This document shows, piece after piece, positions 29,756-46,794 of a DNA stretch of 64,000 bases. Location: assembly GCF_014836405.1 (NCBI RefSeq), contig NZ_JACSQU010000001.1, positions 1,054,001 to 1,118,000 on the forward strand, in the 5' to 3' direction. The first letter of the stretch is position 1, and each line of letters starts with the position of its first letter. Position numbers and translations under genes: made by a program. Below the pieces are notes generated by a model. That model saw only the letters and a list, made by a program, of their open reading frames with translations. It was not told the origin of the DNA and made no database searches. Origin of the DNA: Brevundimonas guildfordensis (lineage in GTDB: Bacteria > Pseudomonadota > Alphaproteobacteria > Caulobacterales > Caulobacteraceae).

Positions 29756-29841
29756 CAGCGAGCTCTCCCTGTCTCTGTGTCCAGACAAGACTGAGGTCCC
29801 CGCACCGCAAAGTCAGTTTAAATCGAGGTCATGAACCCCTT

Positions 29842-30774
29842 TTAACCTTGGCCTCCCGCCGCCTCGGCGTTCAGTCGACCGGCGCCGTCCACGGCGCCCG
29901 CCTCTGGCACGAAGTCGCGCTCGAAGTCCTCCAGGCGGCTCTTGAGAGCGCCCGTCTTCTTCAGCAACACCGACGCCGCCCAGCGCGCGGCCAGTTCAGG
30001 CGTTCCCATCTGATCGGTCGAACGGGGCGCCCCTCCCCGGCTTCGCAGCACGGCGTTGGTGTAGAGGGCGCCTCGTCTCAGGCGCGAGCTCCAGGTCTGG
30101 AAATCGACCGACAGGGAGACGCAGAACCGGTCCAGATTCTCCACCCGATGCGGCGCAAAGAAGGGCCAGGTCAAAGCCTGACCAGGCTCCAGGTCGATCG
30201 CTCGAGCGTCCTGCTCAAACGCGCGGACATAGGGAATCTCCTCGGTCGTCTGCCGCGCAATCACCTGCTCCATGCTGTGCTCGGACAGATGCGCCTCATC
30301 GCCGGGAAAGACGAACAGCCGCTTGCGGCCGCGCATGTGGAACAGGATCACCCCGGACGCGTCGAAGTGATAGGGCACCCGCGCCTTCGGCGACGACAGG
30401 ATCAGCTGGCCGTTGCGACTGACCGCCTTCAGGCCCGGATAGGCGTCGCCCATGATCCGGTCGAACTCAGCCATGGTCGCCTGCCACAGCTCGGGCCAGC
30501 CGCGCTCGACATCGCGCATATTGACCCACAATCGGCCCTGCTGGATCGCTTCCAGAAGCTCGGCGCCGTTCAGCCGCCCGCGCGCGCCGGTGCGCAGGCT
30601 GACCTGTCCCTCGTCGTCGTAGTCATACAGGTTGATGTCGAACAGGTCGGCCGGATAGCGGTCCAGGACCTCGGCCAGCGCCTGATCCTCGGCGAAGCCG
30701 CTGGCGACCAGGCTGTGAGGATGCACCTCGGCCTGGCTGATCGGGCCCGCATAGCGCGTCATGGCATTCGTCAT
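29842..30774 (-). CDS. JmjC/cupin-like putative 2-oxoglutarate oxygenase
   Basis: Resembles bacterial cupin-like (JmjC-type) proteins. A candidate Fe(II) site is present: HFD at about residues 136-138 and H209 in FAPHRVEN, the HxD...H order of 2-oxoglutarate oxygenases, with FHMRGRKRLFVFPGDE between them. 310 residues, no signal peptide, so cytoplasmic. Start at ATG 30774 after AGGGAA; a second ATG four codons later is possible. It follows the FemAB-like gene by 39 bases on the same strand, and the two are likely cotranscribed. The substrate, perhaps a protein or a peptide/lipid made by its partner, is unknown. Confidence 0.65.
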   Translation of the reverse strand: MTNAMTRYAGPISQAEVHPHSLVASGFAEDQALAEVLDRYPADLFDINLYDYDDEGQVSLRTGARGRLNGAELLEAIQQGRLWVNMRDVERGWPELWQATMAEFDRIMGDAYPGLKAVSRNGQLILSSPKARVPYHFDASGVILFHMRGRKRLFVFPGDEAHLSEHSMEQVIARQTTEEIPYVRAFEQDARAIDLEPGQALTWPFFAPHRVENLDRFCVSLSVDFQTWSSRLRRGALYTNAVLRSRGGAPRSTDQMGTPELAARWAASVLLKKTGALKSRLEDFERDFVPEAGAVDGAGRLNAEAAGGQG

Positions 30775-30813
30775 CGCGTTTCCCTGCTTCAGCGGCCGTG
30801 ACGGCCGCCCTTT

Positions 30814-31947
30814 CTATTTCCGCACCATGTCCACGGCGGCGCGCAGCGCTCCCGAGGTTCGACCCGTCCAACTCGTCTCGCACGCCTCGATCACGGACCA
30901 GCGACGCTGGGTGCTTGTCCGCAACCGCCGGGCCCGCTCGCGCCCCACCAGGCCGACGACGGCGCTCGCCGAGTCGCAAAGCGCCTTGGTTAAGCCAGGT
31001 CGGGCCACGAGGCCTTCAACAGTCACAAGACCCCCGTCATCGTAATACTTCTTGTAATTGCCGCCTACGCCTACGCCGTAGTCAAAGACACGGTAGCCGC
31101 GCCCGGCCCCCAAACGGATGGTCTCCTGCGTCAGGACTATGCCCGGAGACCAGCGCGCCACCTCCTGCGCATAGACGGGGAACCACAGGTGGAAATGACG
31201 CCCCGCGTGCATCGAATACTCCATCGCCACCACGCGCCCGTCGACCCGCAGCACCGCCATCGAGGCGCCGAAGCCGTCTTCGCCTTCGCTGTCCATCAGA
31301 GCGTGCAGCACCTGGCCCGTCCAACCGCAGGAGAAAATGTCATGATGGCCGGTTCGGCGATACTGCTCGCTCTTCTCGATGATCAGGCGCTCCAGCAGGG
31401 CGTGATCCCGCAGGCAGATTTCGATCTCGACCGTCCCGAAGGCCCCGTCCAGCCCTCGACGCGAACGTTCCTTGTCCTTGAAGTACTTCGGAAAGGCCTT
31501 CCTGCGCCGCGCGTACCAGGCGTCAAAGCCGCCGTCGTCGGGCACGATCGACACCACGCTGGAGTAGCGCGGCATCTCTGCAGGGGCCTCGCCGATCCAG
31601 GCCGCCGCCGCGAACCTCGGTGCTCGAAGCAGGCGCGCGGCTTCCTGCATCGACGGCTTCAGGTCGCGAGGGCCGATAACTCCGTGATAGTCGTTCATTG
31701 GCGCGGCCAGCGGCTGGATCGTCCCGCCCCGACGCTGATGCGGATAATAGCCGACCACGCGACCGTCCCGTTTGAAGACAGCGACAGCCGACCCAGGACA
31801 GATGGGGCCCGCCGTCCGGGCGAACTCCCAGCGAAAATAGGGGCTGCTCAGGTCGGGATCCGCGCGCGCCCAGTCATTCCACTGCGCGCCCTCACCAGCC
31901 GACAGCTCAGCCACGCTACGAATTTCGACTGATAGTGGTCCCGACAT
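30814..31947 (-). CDS. FemAB/GNAT-like acyltransferase
   Basis: Predicted acyl- or aminoacyl-transferase of the GNAT superfamily, in the FemAB/CelD-like branch. The 377-residue protein has an N-terminal half with YFRWEFARTAG and an Arg/Lys-rich central segment, then a C-terminal acetyltransferase-like core (about 180-330: GASMAVLRVDGRVVAMEYSMHAGRHFHLWFPVY and a DYGVGVGGNYKKYYDDGG end). These proteins typically transfer acyl or aminoacyl groups in capsule, polysaccharide or peptidoglycan pathways, but nothing here identifies the substrate. ATG 31947 follows GGAAGGGAG; the longer upstream start is not favoured. First gene of a two-gene unit with the cupin-like protein. Confidence 0.65.
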   Translation of the reverse strand: MSGPLSVEIRSVAELSAGEGAQWNDWARADPDLSSPYFRWEFARTAGPICPGSAVAVFKRDGRVVGYYPHQRRGGTIQPLAAPMNDYHGVIGPRDLKPSMQEAARLLRAPRFAAAAWIGEAPAEMPRYSSVVSIVPDDGGFDAWYARRRKAFPKYFKDKERSRRGLDGAFGTVEIEICLRDHALLERLIIEKSEQYRRTGHHDIFSCGWTGQVLHALMDSEGEDGFGASMAVLRVDGRVVAMEYSMHAGRHFHLWFPVYAQEVARWSPGIVLTQETIRLGAGRGYRVFDYGVGVGGNYKKYYDDGGLVTVEGLVARPGLTKALCDSASAVVGLVGRERARRLRTSTQRRWSVIEACETSWTGRTSGALRAAVDMVRK

Positions 31948-32096
31948 GACGCTCCCTTCCGGAACAAGCACAGCAAGTCCCGTTCCAAGCCTGGCTGATA
32001 CGTCCAAGCTCTTGAGGCCGGGTTAGCATCCGGCGGACAGCATCAAGGAACGGAGCCTCTTGTCCGCCCCCGCATTGTCTTGGGCAGGAGGTACCC

Positions 32097-32261
32097 ATGA
32101 CAACGCCCCGCCCCAAGACCCGAGAAACCGAGAACGAAGACCTGCGACCCGACACGGCCGGCCATCCGCCCCGCCCTGCCACAGAGCCGCGAGGCGCCGA
32201 GGGCAGCAGCAACTCTGGCCGCACCGAAACCGACCCGGCCACCGGCGAACCGAACGACTGA
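32097..32261 (+). CDS. Small hydrophilic protein, 54 residues
   Basis: Unrecognised. The ATG at 32097 is preceded by a perfect AGGAGG six bases upstream, much stronger than average here. The product is Pro/Thr/Glu/Arg-rich with no hydrophobic core, starts MTTPRPKTRETENEDLR and ends TGEPND, and is probably disordered. It is divergent from the FemAB-like gene, 149 bases apart. No frame as short as this can be certain without conservation, but the start signal and the clean stop support a real gene. Confidence 0.55.
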   Translation: MTTPRPKTRETENEDLRPDTAGHPPRPATEPRGAEGSSNSGRTETDPATGEPND

Positions 32262-32264
32262 CAG

Positions 32265-32300
32265 CAAAACGGCCCCCAGATCGCTCCGGGGGCCGCTCTG
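32265..32300 (-). terminator. Terminator downstream of tuf
   Basis: GGCCCCC/GGGGGCC stem (32271-32277 and 32288-32294) with loop containing AGCGAT in the minus sense, followed on the minus strand by GTTTTGC. It lies about 150 bases past the tuf stop and also just after the small plus-strand gene. Confidence 0.6.
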
Positions 32301-32319
32301 TTACGCTTTACGCTTGGCC

Positions 32320-32390
32320 TAACGCCCTTGCGGGCTGCTTGAGGCCATTACTGCGGCCTGCCGCCCTTTCGGGCTGCGTGAGGCCGGTAC
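32320..32390. repeat. Short hairpin direct repeat in the tuf 3' region
   Basis: Two near-identical units, GCCCTTGCGGGCTGCTTGAG and GCCCTTTCGGGCTGCGTGAG, about 40 bases apart. Each contains a GCCC..GGGC hairpin. Function unknown; together with a CTGGCGAACCAG hairpin at 32403 they form a structured 3' untranslated region. Confidence 0.5.
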
Positions 32391-32402
32391 GCTTACTCGT
32401 TA

Positions 32403-32414
32403 CTGGCGAACCAG
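32403..32414 (-). other. Post-stop hairpin of tuf, shared with rplL
   Basis: CTGGCGAACCAG, read on the minus strand as a CTGG/CCAG stem with a TTCG loop, about 35 bases after the tuf stop. The identical 12-mer lies just after rplL (51853-51864). Confidence 0.45.
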
Positions 32415-32448
32415 CGAGGGCCGAAGCCCCCGCCCATTCTGACGTCGA

Positions 32449-33639
32449 TTACTCGACGATCTTGGCCACGACGCCGGCGCCGACGGTGCGGCCGCCTTCA
32501 CGGATGGCGAAGCGCAGCTTCTCTTCCATCGCGATCGGCGTGATCAGCTCGACGTCCAGCTCGGCGTTGTCGCCCGGCATGATCATTTCCACGCCTTCCT
32601 TCAGGTGCACGATGCCGGTCACGTCGGTCGTGCGGAAGTAGAACTGCGGACGGTAGTTCGTGAAGAACGGCGTGTGACGGCCGCCTTCTTCCTTGTTCAG
32701 GATGTAGGCTTCAGCCACGAACTTGGTGTGCGGGGTGATCGAACCCGGCTTGCACAGCACCTGGCCGCGCTCGACGTCTTCACGCTTGGTGCCGCGCAGC
32801 AGCACGCCCACGTTGTCGCCGGCTTGACCCTGGTCCAGCAGCTTGCGGAACATTTCAACGCCCGTGCAGGTCGTCTTCTGAACCGGACGGATGCCGACGA
32901 TTTCGACTTCTTCACCGACCTTGACGATGCCGCGCTCGACGCGACCCGTCACCACGGTGCCGCGGCCCGAGATCGAGAACACGTCTTCGACCGGCATCAG
33001 GAACGGCATGTCGATCGGGCGTTCCGGTTGCGGGATGTAGGCGTCGACCGCCGCCATCAGCTCTAGGATGCGCTCTTCGCCGATGTGGGCGTCGCGGTCT
33101 TCGACGGCGGCCAGGGCCGAGCCCTTGACGACCGGGATGTCGTCGCCCGGGAACTGGTACGAGCTGAGCAGCTCGCGCACTTCCATTTCGACCAGCTCCA
33201 GCAGTTCCTCGTCGTCGACCATGTCGACCTTGTTCAGGAACACCACCAGGGCCGGAACGCCGACCTGACGCGACAGCAGGATGTGCTCGCGGGTCTGCGG
33301 CATCGGGCCGTCAGCGGCCGAGCACACCAGGATCGCGCCGTCCATCTGAGCGGCGCCCGTGATCATGTTCTTCACGTAGTCGGCGTGGCCCGGGCAGTCC
33401 ACGTGCGCGTAGTGACGGTTGGCCGTCTCATATTCCACGTGCGACGTGTTGATGGTGATGCCGCGCGCTTTTTCTTCCGGCGCGTTGTCGATGTCGGCGT
33501 AGTTCATCGCCTTGTTGCCGCCGGCCTTCGCCAGCGTCATCGAGATCGCCGCCGTCAGCGTCGTCTTGCCGTGGTCAACGTGGCCGATCGTGCCGATGTT
33601 CACGTGCGGCTTATTACGTTCGAACTTTTCCTTGGCCAT
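32449..33639 (-). CDS. tuf: Elongation factor Tu
   Basis: GTPase that delivers aminoacyl-tRNA to the ribosome. The 396-residue protein has P-loop GHVDHGKT (about 19-26), DCPGH (about 81-85) and NKVD (about 136-139), then two beta-barrel domains. Standard length and a strong AGGAG. Last gene of the str operon, 111 bases after fusA; that spacer can fold into GGGGCG...CGCCCC and CCCCAAA...TTTGGGG stems. Only one tuf copy lies in this window; a second elsewhere is common in proteobacteria. Confidence 0.98.
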   Translation of the reverse strand: MAKEKFERNKPHVNIGTIGHVDHGKTTLTAAISMTLAKAGGNKAMNYADIDNAPEEKARGITINTSHVEYETANRHYAHVDCPGHADYVKNMITGAAQMDGAILVCSAADGPMPQTREHILLSRQVGVPALVVFLNKVDMVDDEELLELVEMEVRELLSSYQFPGDDIPVVKGSALAAVEDRDAHIGEERILELMAAVDAYIPQPERPIDMPFLMPVEDVFSISGRGTVVTGRVERGIVKVGEEVEIVGIRPVQKTTCTGVEMFRKLLDQGQAGDNVGVLLRGTKREDVERGQVLCKPGSITPHTKFVAEAYILNKEEGGRHTPFFTNYRPQFYFRTTDVTGIVHLKEGVEMIMPGDNAELDVELITPIAMEEKLRFAIREGGRTVGAGVVAKIVE

Positions 33640-33750
33640 TCTCTAGCTCCTGGAATCCCCAAAACGGGGGTCCAAATGGGTTTGGGGATAGATGGGGCGA
33701 TTTGTGCTCAAACCGCCCCGTTTTCAAGTGGGCCCGTCAGAAAGACGGAC

Positions 33751-35829
33751 TTAGGCGTACTTCTTGATCACTTCGTCGGCGACGTGTTGCGGCACCGATT
33801 CATAGTGGTCGTACTGCATGGTGAACTGGGCGCGGCCCTGCGACATGCCGCGCAGCGTGTTCACATAGCCGAACATGTTGGCCAGCGGCACGAAGGCGTT
33901 CACGACGACGGCGTTGCCGCGCATGTCCTGACCCTGGATCATGCCGCGACGGCCGTTCAGGTCGCCGATGATCGAACCCAGGTACTCTTCCGGGGTCACG
34001 ACCTCGACGGCCATGATCGGCTCGAGCAGCTTCGGTCCGCCCTTTTCCTTCAGTTCACGGAACGCGGCCCGCGAGGCGATTTCAAACGCCAGCACCGAGG
34101 AGTCGACGTCGTGGAAGGCGCCGTCGATCAGGGTCGCCTTGACGTCGATGACCGGGAAGCCGGCCAGCAGGCCGTTGTCCTTGGCCGACTTCAGGCCCTT
34201 TTCCACGCCCGGGATGTATTCCTTGGGCACGGCGCCGCCGACGATGGCCGACTCGAAGACGAAGTCCGAACCCGGCTCGCCCGGCTCGAACACCAGCTTG
34301 ACGCGGGCGAACTGACCCGTACCGCCGGTCTGCTTCTTGTGGGTGTAGTCGATCTCGGCCTTGCGGCTGATGGACTCGCGATAGGCCACCTGCGGCGCGC
34401 CGATGGTCGCTTCGACCTTGTAGGTGCGCTTCAGGATGTCGATCTTGATGTCCAGGTGCAGCTCGCCCATGCCCTTCAGGATCGTCTGGCCCGACTCGTG
34501 GTCGGTCGAGACGGTGAAGGACGGATCTTCCGAAGCCAGCTTGGCCAGGGCGACGCCCAGCTTCTCCTGGTCGGCCTTGGTCTTGGGCTCGACGGCGATC
34601 TCGATCACCGGCGCCGGGAATTCCATCTTCTCCAGGATGACCGGCGACTTCAGCGGATCACACAGGGTGTCGCCGGTGCGAGTTTCCTTCAGGCCTGCCA
34701 GGGCGACGATGTCGCCGGCGTAGGCTTCCTTGATGTCTTCACGGTTGTTCGAGTGCATCAGCAGCATGCGGCCGACACGCTCGCGCTTGTCGCGCGACGA
34801 GTTCAGCAGCGACTGGCCGGTTTCCATCTTGCCCGAGTAGATGCGGCAGAAGGTGATCGAACCGACGAAGGGGTCGTCCATGATCTTGAACGCCAGAACC
34901 GACAGGGCTTCGTCGTCCGAGGCCTTACGCGTGGTCGGCTCTTCGGTCTTGAAGTCGATGCCCGGGATGGCGGGGATGTCCAGCGGCGACGGCAGGTAGT
35001 CGACAACCGCGTCCAGCAGGGGCTGCACGCCCTTGTTCTTGAACGCCGAGCCGCACAGCACCGGATAGAAGTGACCTTCGATCACGGCCTTACGGATGCA
35101 GCGCTTCAGGACTTCGACCGACGGCTCTTCGCCGCCCAGGTAGGCTTCCATCGCCTCGTCGTCGAGTTCGACGGCGTTGTCGACCAGGTACTGACGCGCG
35201 GCAGCGGCGGCGTCGGCCAGCTCAGCCGGGATGTCGCCGACGATGGCGGCGGCGCCGACCTGATCGGTTTCCCAGATCAGACCCTTCATTTCGACCAGGT
35301 CGATCACGCCCTTCAGGTTCGATTCCGAACCGATCGGCAGTTGAATCGGCACAGCCTTGGCGCCCAGGCGGTCGCGGATCGACTCGACCGACTTCTCGAA
35401 GTCGGCGCCGATCTTGTCCATCTTGTTGACGAAGACGATGCGCGGAACGCGGTATTTGTCGGCCTGGCGCCAGACGGTTTCCGTCTGCGGCTCGACGCCG
35501 GCGTTGCCGTCCAGCACCGTCACGGCGCCGTCGAGCACGCGCAGCGAACGTTCGACTTCAATGGTGAAGTCCACGTGGCCGGGGGTGTCGATGATGTTGA
35601 GGCGCTTTTCTTTCCAGAAGGCGGTCGTCGCGGCCGACGTAATGGTGATGCCGCGTTCCTGCTCCTGGTCCATCCAGTCCATCGTGGCCGAACCGTCGTG
35701 GGTCTCGCCCATCTTGTGGTTCTTGCCGGTGTAGAACAGAATCCGCTCGGACGTCGTCGTCTTGCCCGCGTCGATGTGGGCCATGATGCCGAAGTTGCGG
35801 TAGTCTTCGATTTTATGTGTGCGGGGCAT
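33751..35829 (-). CDS. fusA: Elongation factor G
   Basis: Translocation GTPase, also acting with RRF in ribosome recycling. 692 residues; G1 AHIDAGKTT (about 17-25), G3 DTPGHVDF (about 86-93), G4 NKMD (about 140-143), then domains II-V. Third gene of the str operon, 149 bases after rpsG. That spacer contains a 10-bp perfect stem of the type GGCGCGGGCG/CGCCCGCGCC without a T-run, so it may mark mRNA processing. Confidence 0.98.
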   Translation of the reverse strand: MPRTHKIEDYRNFGIMAHIDAGKTTTSERILFYTGKNHKMGETHDGSATMDWMDQEQERGITITSAATTAFWKEKRLNIIDTPGHVDFTIEVERSLRVLDGAVTVLDGNAGVEPQTETVWRQADKYRVPRIVFVNKMDKIGADFEKSVESIRDRLGAKAVPIQLPIGSESNLKGVIDLVEMKGLIWETDQVGAAAIVGDIPAELADAAAAARQYLVDNAVELDDEAMEAYLGGEEPSVEVLKRCIRKAVIEGHFYPVLCGSAFKNKGVQPLLDAVVDYLPSPLDIPAIPGIDFKTEEPTTRKASDDEALSVLAFKIMDDPFVGSITFCRIYSGKMETGQSLLNSSRDKRERVGRMLLMHSNNREDIKEAYAGDIVALAGLKETRTGDTLCDPLKSPVILEKMEFPAPVIEIAVEPKTKADQEKLGVALAKLASEDPSFTVSTDHESGQTILKGMGELHLDIKIDILKRTYKVEATIGAPQVAYRESISRKAEIDYTHKKQTGGTGQFARVKLVFEPGEPGSDFVFESAIVGGAVPKEYIPGVEKGLKSAKDNGLLAGFPVIDVKATLIDGAFHDVDSSVLAFEIASRAAFRELKEKGGPKLLEPIMAVEVVTPEEYLGSIIGDLNGRRGMIQGQDMRGNAVVVNAFVPLANMFGYVNTLRGMSQGRAQFTMQYDHYESVPQHVADEVIKKYA

Positions 35830-35978
35830 TCGATTTGCCTTCCGGGAGCTTCGCGGACGCGCGAGCGCCCTGGGGTGTCGGATATGACGGCGCGGGCGGT
35901 TCAGTCTGAACGCCCGCGCCGGATCGTCTGATTGGCGACCGTCCCATTATCCGAAGAACAGGGACGGTTTTAAGACGT

Positions 35979-36452
35979 TTACCAGCGGTAGTGGCTGAAG
36001 GCGCGGTTCGCCTCGGCCATCTTGTGGGTGTCTTCGCGCTTCTTGACCGCGGTGCCGCGGTTGTTCGAAGCGTCCAGCAGTTCGGCAGCCAGCTTTTCCG
36101 TCATGGTGTTCTCGCCGCGGTTGCGCGCAGCGTTGACCAGCCAGCGGATGGCCAGGGCGCGACGACGGTCCGGACGGACCTCGACCGGCACCTGATAGGT
36201 GGCGCCGCCGACGCGGCGCGAACGGACTTCGACGGCCGGGGCGACGTTTTCCAGCGCAGCGTGGAAGGTCTCGACCGCAGTCTGCTCCTTCTTCTTGTCA
36301 GCCAGGATGTCGAAGGCGCCGTAAACGATGTTTTCGGCGACGGCCTTCTTACCTTCGTACATGACGTAGTTCATGAACTTGGTGACCACCAGGTCGCCAA
36401 ACTTCGGATCCGGCAGAACTTCACGCTTCTGAGCGCGGTGACGACGGGACAT
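35979..36452 (-). CDS. rpsG: 30S ribosomal protein S7
   Basis: Nucleates the 30S head and contacts E-site tRNA; it is the autogenous repressor of str in E. coli. 157 residues; begins [20 protein letters not shown] and includes the [17 protein letters not shown] pattern. 40 bases after rpsL. Confidence 0.97.
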   Translation of the reverse strand: MSRRHRAQKREVLPDPKFGDLVVTKFMNYVMYEGKKAVAENIVYGAFDILADKKKEQTAVETFHAALENVAPAVEVRSRRVGGATYQVPVEVRPDRRRALAIRWLVNAARNRGENTMTEKLAAELLDASNNRGTAVKKREDTHKMAEANRAFSHYRW

Positions 36453-36492
36453 GGATGTATCCTCTTAAATCTGTAGGGCGCTAAGGAGCGGA

Positions 36493-36867
36493 TTACTTCG
36501 GACGCTTGGCGCCGTAGTGCGAACGACGCTGCTTGCGGTCCTTGACGCCCTGGGTGTCGAGCACGCCGCGCAGGATGTGGTAGCGAACGCCGGGCAAGTC
36601 CTTCACGCGGCCGCCGCGGATCAGCACGACCGAGTGCTCCTGCAGGTTGTGGCCTTCGCCGGGGATGTAGCACACGGCTTCGACGCCGTTCTTGGCCAGG
36701 CGGACCTTGGCGACCTTACGCAGGGCCGAGTTCGGCTTCTTCGGGGTCGTGGTGTACACGCGGGTGCAGACGCCGCGACGCTGGGGCGAACCCTCCAGGG
36801 CCGGGACCTTGTTGCGGACCGGCTTCGGCTTACGGGGCTTGCGGATCAGCTGGTTGATCGTGGGCAT
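36493..36867 (-). CDS. rpsL: 30S ribosomal protein S12
   Basis: Decoding-centre protein and classic streptomycin locus. Start at ATG 36867 ([15 protein letters not shown]); the reading frame extends 40 codons upstream into leader sequence without a plausible start. 124 residues. Lys43 is present in [11 protein letters not shown], and the [10 protein letters not shown] region carrying the methylthio-Asp site is normal, so no streptomycin-resistance change is seen at those positions. First gene of str. Confidence 0.97.
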   Translation of the reverse strand: MPTINQLIRKPRKPKPVRNKVPALEGSPQRRGVCTRVYTTTPKKPNSALRKVAKVRLAKNGVEAVCYIPGEGHNLQEHSVVLIRGGRVKDLPGVRYHILRGVLDTQGVKDRKQRRSHYGAKRPK

Positions 36868-36987
36868 TCGAATTCGTCTCTTTTCGATGTGGAGGCGTGT
36901 GTCTTTCGACCGGAGCGCCTCATGAGCCTTCTTTTGGACGAGGCCGAAGCCCCGCCCGGGTGTTATCGAGCCGAACGAGACGCCCAA

Positions 36988-37025
36988 ACAGAAAAACCGG
37001 AACGCGCGCTTCGGGCGTTCCGGCG
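36988..37025 (-). terminator. Attenuator-like terminator in the str leader
   Basis: Nine-bp perfect stem (36997-37005 and 37015-37023) followed on the minus strand by TTTTTCTG. It lies downstream of the candidate str promoter and about 125 bases before rpsL. No minus-strand gene lies between it and the promoter, so it most likely acts within the leader. Confidence 0.55.
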
Positions 37026-37071
37026 GGCACAGCCCGTCCGTTCGATTGTCACGATCTGAGCGAACGGCGAA

Positions 37072-37096
37072 CCGCCCACTTCTCGAAAGTGGGCGG
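37072..37096 (-). other. 5' leader hairpin of the str transcript
   Basis: CCGCCCACT/AGTGGGCGG, nine perfect pairs with a seven-base loop. If transcription starts where the promoter predicts (near 37090), the RNA begins inside this structure. Confidence 0.45.
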
Positions 37097-37125
37097 CTTC
37101 TACGCGCGATCCGTTAACAGGTCAA
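37097..37125 (-). promoter_or_regulatory. Candidate str operon promoter
   Basis: Minus-strand -35 TTGACC (37120-37125) and -10 TAGAAG (37097-37102), separated by 17 bases. Five of six -35 bases and four of six -10 bases match the housekeeping consensus, and the position suits rpsL. Confidence 0.5.
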
Positions 37126-37260
37126 GGGATTCGCGCACGCGGCCCGCCCGTCGATCGCCAAGGTCCGCCGCTGAGCGAGCGCGGTTCCCCATACGCTGAT
37201 TTGCGCCCATATATGGCCATGCTTGGCTTGGCATGATCGCTCCACACGGGGGGAGGCTCA

Positions 37261-38298
37261 ATGAGCGTTGCAGTTCTGGCCCAACTGAAGGCCCGGCGGC
37301 AACGCCCTGGCCTTCGACGCGCACTGACCGGCGCCGCATCGGTGCTGATGCATGTCGTCGTCTTCGGCGGCATGGCGCATATGGCGGCCAGAGACAAGCT
37401 GGCCCAGCCGTCCACTCCGCCCCCGCCGACCATCATACAGGTGGAGATCCAACGCCGGGAAATCCTCCCAGAGCCCCCACTGCGGCTCCCTCAGCCGACG
37501 CCCATCCCCACGCCGCCGCGCCCGGCGGAACGCGAGCGCCAGATCCCCGCTCCGGCCGAGGCGCCTCCCAGGCCGGCGCCGGCCGCGGCTGCGCCCCAAA
37601 CGCCAGCGCCGGTTCCGGCTGCCGCTGAAACACCCCGACCGGCGGCGCCTGCGCAGGTTCCCGCTCCCGCCCTCGCACCGCCCGCCGCTGCCCCGGAACG
37701 AGCGCCCGCCGCTCCTGCGGTCGTCGCCCCGATCATTCGCCGCAAGAAGGACGAGGACGAAGGACGGGAAGGCGCGCCCGCCCCGCCGGCGCCGCGTCTG
37801 GCCAATCCGGCGGCCGGGGCCCCCTCCGCCGCAGCGTCCGGGGTTGCCGGGGTGTCTGACGCGTGGCGCGTGGCGCCCGAAAGCCAGGCCGACGCGAATG
37901 CCCGCGCGTTACGGACTTCCCCCGCCGGTTGCCCAGCGACGCAGATGCTGAGAAACGGCGAAAAGCTTATCTGCGACGAGCGCTACAACGAGCGAGCCGC
38001 AGAAGGCGCCGAGCGCGGCCGAATAACCGGCACTGGCAACGCCGGGCGCGACGCCCGCTTCGCTCGCGAAGGCGCCCGCGAGATGCAGCGCTATGAGGAA
38101 AGCCGTCGGCCGCCCAGCGGGGGCATCGGCATTACCCGCCCGCGGGACTGTCCCGGCTCCAATTTGGGCAGCGGCTGCGCCGGCGACCTTCTGGACCCGT
38201 CCATGCGCATGGATTCGACCCAGAACATCCGCACGTCCCGCGACGGCCCGGCGACTTCCGCGACGCCTGCGCCGCGGCCCCCTGCACGGCGACAGTAG
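37261..38298 (+). CDS. Proline-rich single-pass envelope protein
   Basis: Unknown function. The 345-residue product has one membrane segment (about residues 21-43) near the N-terminus and a long Pro/Ala-rich periplasmic stretch (about 55-165), an architecture like TonB. The C-terminal domain is not the TonB fold: it has two cysteines in AGCPATQML and LICDERY, a basic helical segment (about 240-280) and a low-complexity end (CPGSNLGSGCAG). A strong GGGGGAGG precedes the ATG. It lies on the opposite strand between rpoC and rpsL. Role could be envelope anchoring; I would not assign TonB. Confidence 0.6.
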   Translation: MSVAVLAQLKARRQRPGLRRALTGAASVLMHVVVFGGMAHMAARDKLAQPSTPPPPTIIQVEIQRREILPEPPLRLPQPTPIPTPPRPAERERQIPAPAEAPPRPAPAAAAPQTPAPVPAAAETPRPAAPAQVPAPALAPPAAAPERAPAAPAVVAPIIRRKKDEDEGREGAPAPPAPRLANPAAGAPSAAASGVAGVSDAWRVAPESQADANARALRTSPAGCPATQMLRNGEKLICDERYNERAAEGAERGRITGTGNAGRDARFAREGAREMQRYEESRRPPSGGIGITRPRDCPGSNLGSGCAGDLLDPSMRMDSTQNIRTSRDGPATSATPAPRPPARRQ

Positions 38299-38324
38299 CC
38301 CGCGCTCGGCAAGGATTAGCGACA

Positions 38325-38362
38325 AAGAAAAAGAGCGGCGCCTTTCGACGCCGCTCTCTTCA
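38325..38362. terminator. Bidirectional terminator, rpoC / proline-rich gene
   Basis: Eight-bp perfect stem (38333-38340 and 38349-38356) between convergent genes. On the minus strand it is followed by CTTTTTCTTTG for rpoC; on the plus strand by a weaker TCTTCAGTCTTT. Confidence 0.85.
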
Positions 38363-38385
38363 GTCTTTCAGGATCTGAACCCGGA

Positions 38386-42579
<4,194 letters not shown>

Positions 42580-42638
42580 CTTTTTTCCTTCTGCGGGACT
42601 GCCCCGCGAAAATCATTCAGAGAGGAGAACAGGCGGAC

Positions 42639-42668
42639 CGCCCTCCCCCGCCGAGGCGAGGAAGGGCG
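42639..42668. repeat. REP-like hairpin between rpoB and rpoC
   Basis: CGCCCT/AGGGCG arms (42639-42644 and 42663-42668) around a GC-rich core. Same GCCCTCCCC core as the hairpins at 18460 and 46936; no T-run. Confidence 0.4.
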
Positions 42669-42678
42669 CTTGATCCGA

Positions 42679-46794
<4,116 letters not shown>

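Larger units (their letters stand above)
36868..37260. other. Divergent region between str operon and proline-rich gene
   Basis: 393 bases without a supported gene. It holds the candidate str promoter, a 5' hairpin and an attenuator-like terminator, each listed separately. On the plus side a GGGGGAGG ribosome site precedes the 37261 start; no promoter for that gene was placed with confidence. Confidence 0.5.

Noticed and set aside
28851-29834. 327-residue plus-strand frame rich in Pro/Thr/Ser
   Set aside because: Complement of the SVGGSGS repeats of the GIN-like gene; the periodicity is inherited, not its own.
30814-32007. FemAB-like gene starting 20 codons upstream of 31947
   Set aside because: The internal ATG has GGAAGGGAG at good spacing and the extra residues are not family-like.
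35891-35922. GGCGCGGGCG/CGCCCGCGCC stem between rpsG and fusA as a terminator
   Set aside because: No T-run follows on the minus strand and fusA is just downstream, so it is more likely a processing or stability element.
33085-35931. 948-residue plus-strand frame
   Set aside because: Antisense to fusA; same GC-driven shadow as above.
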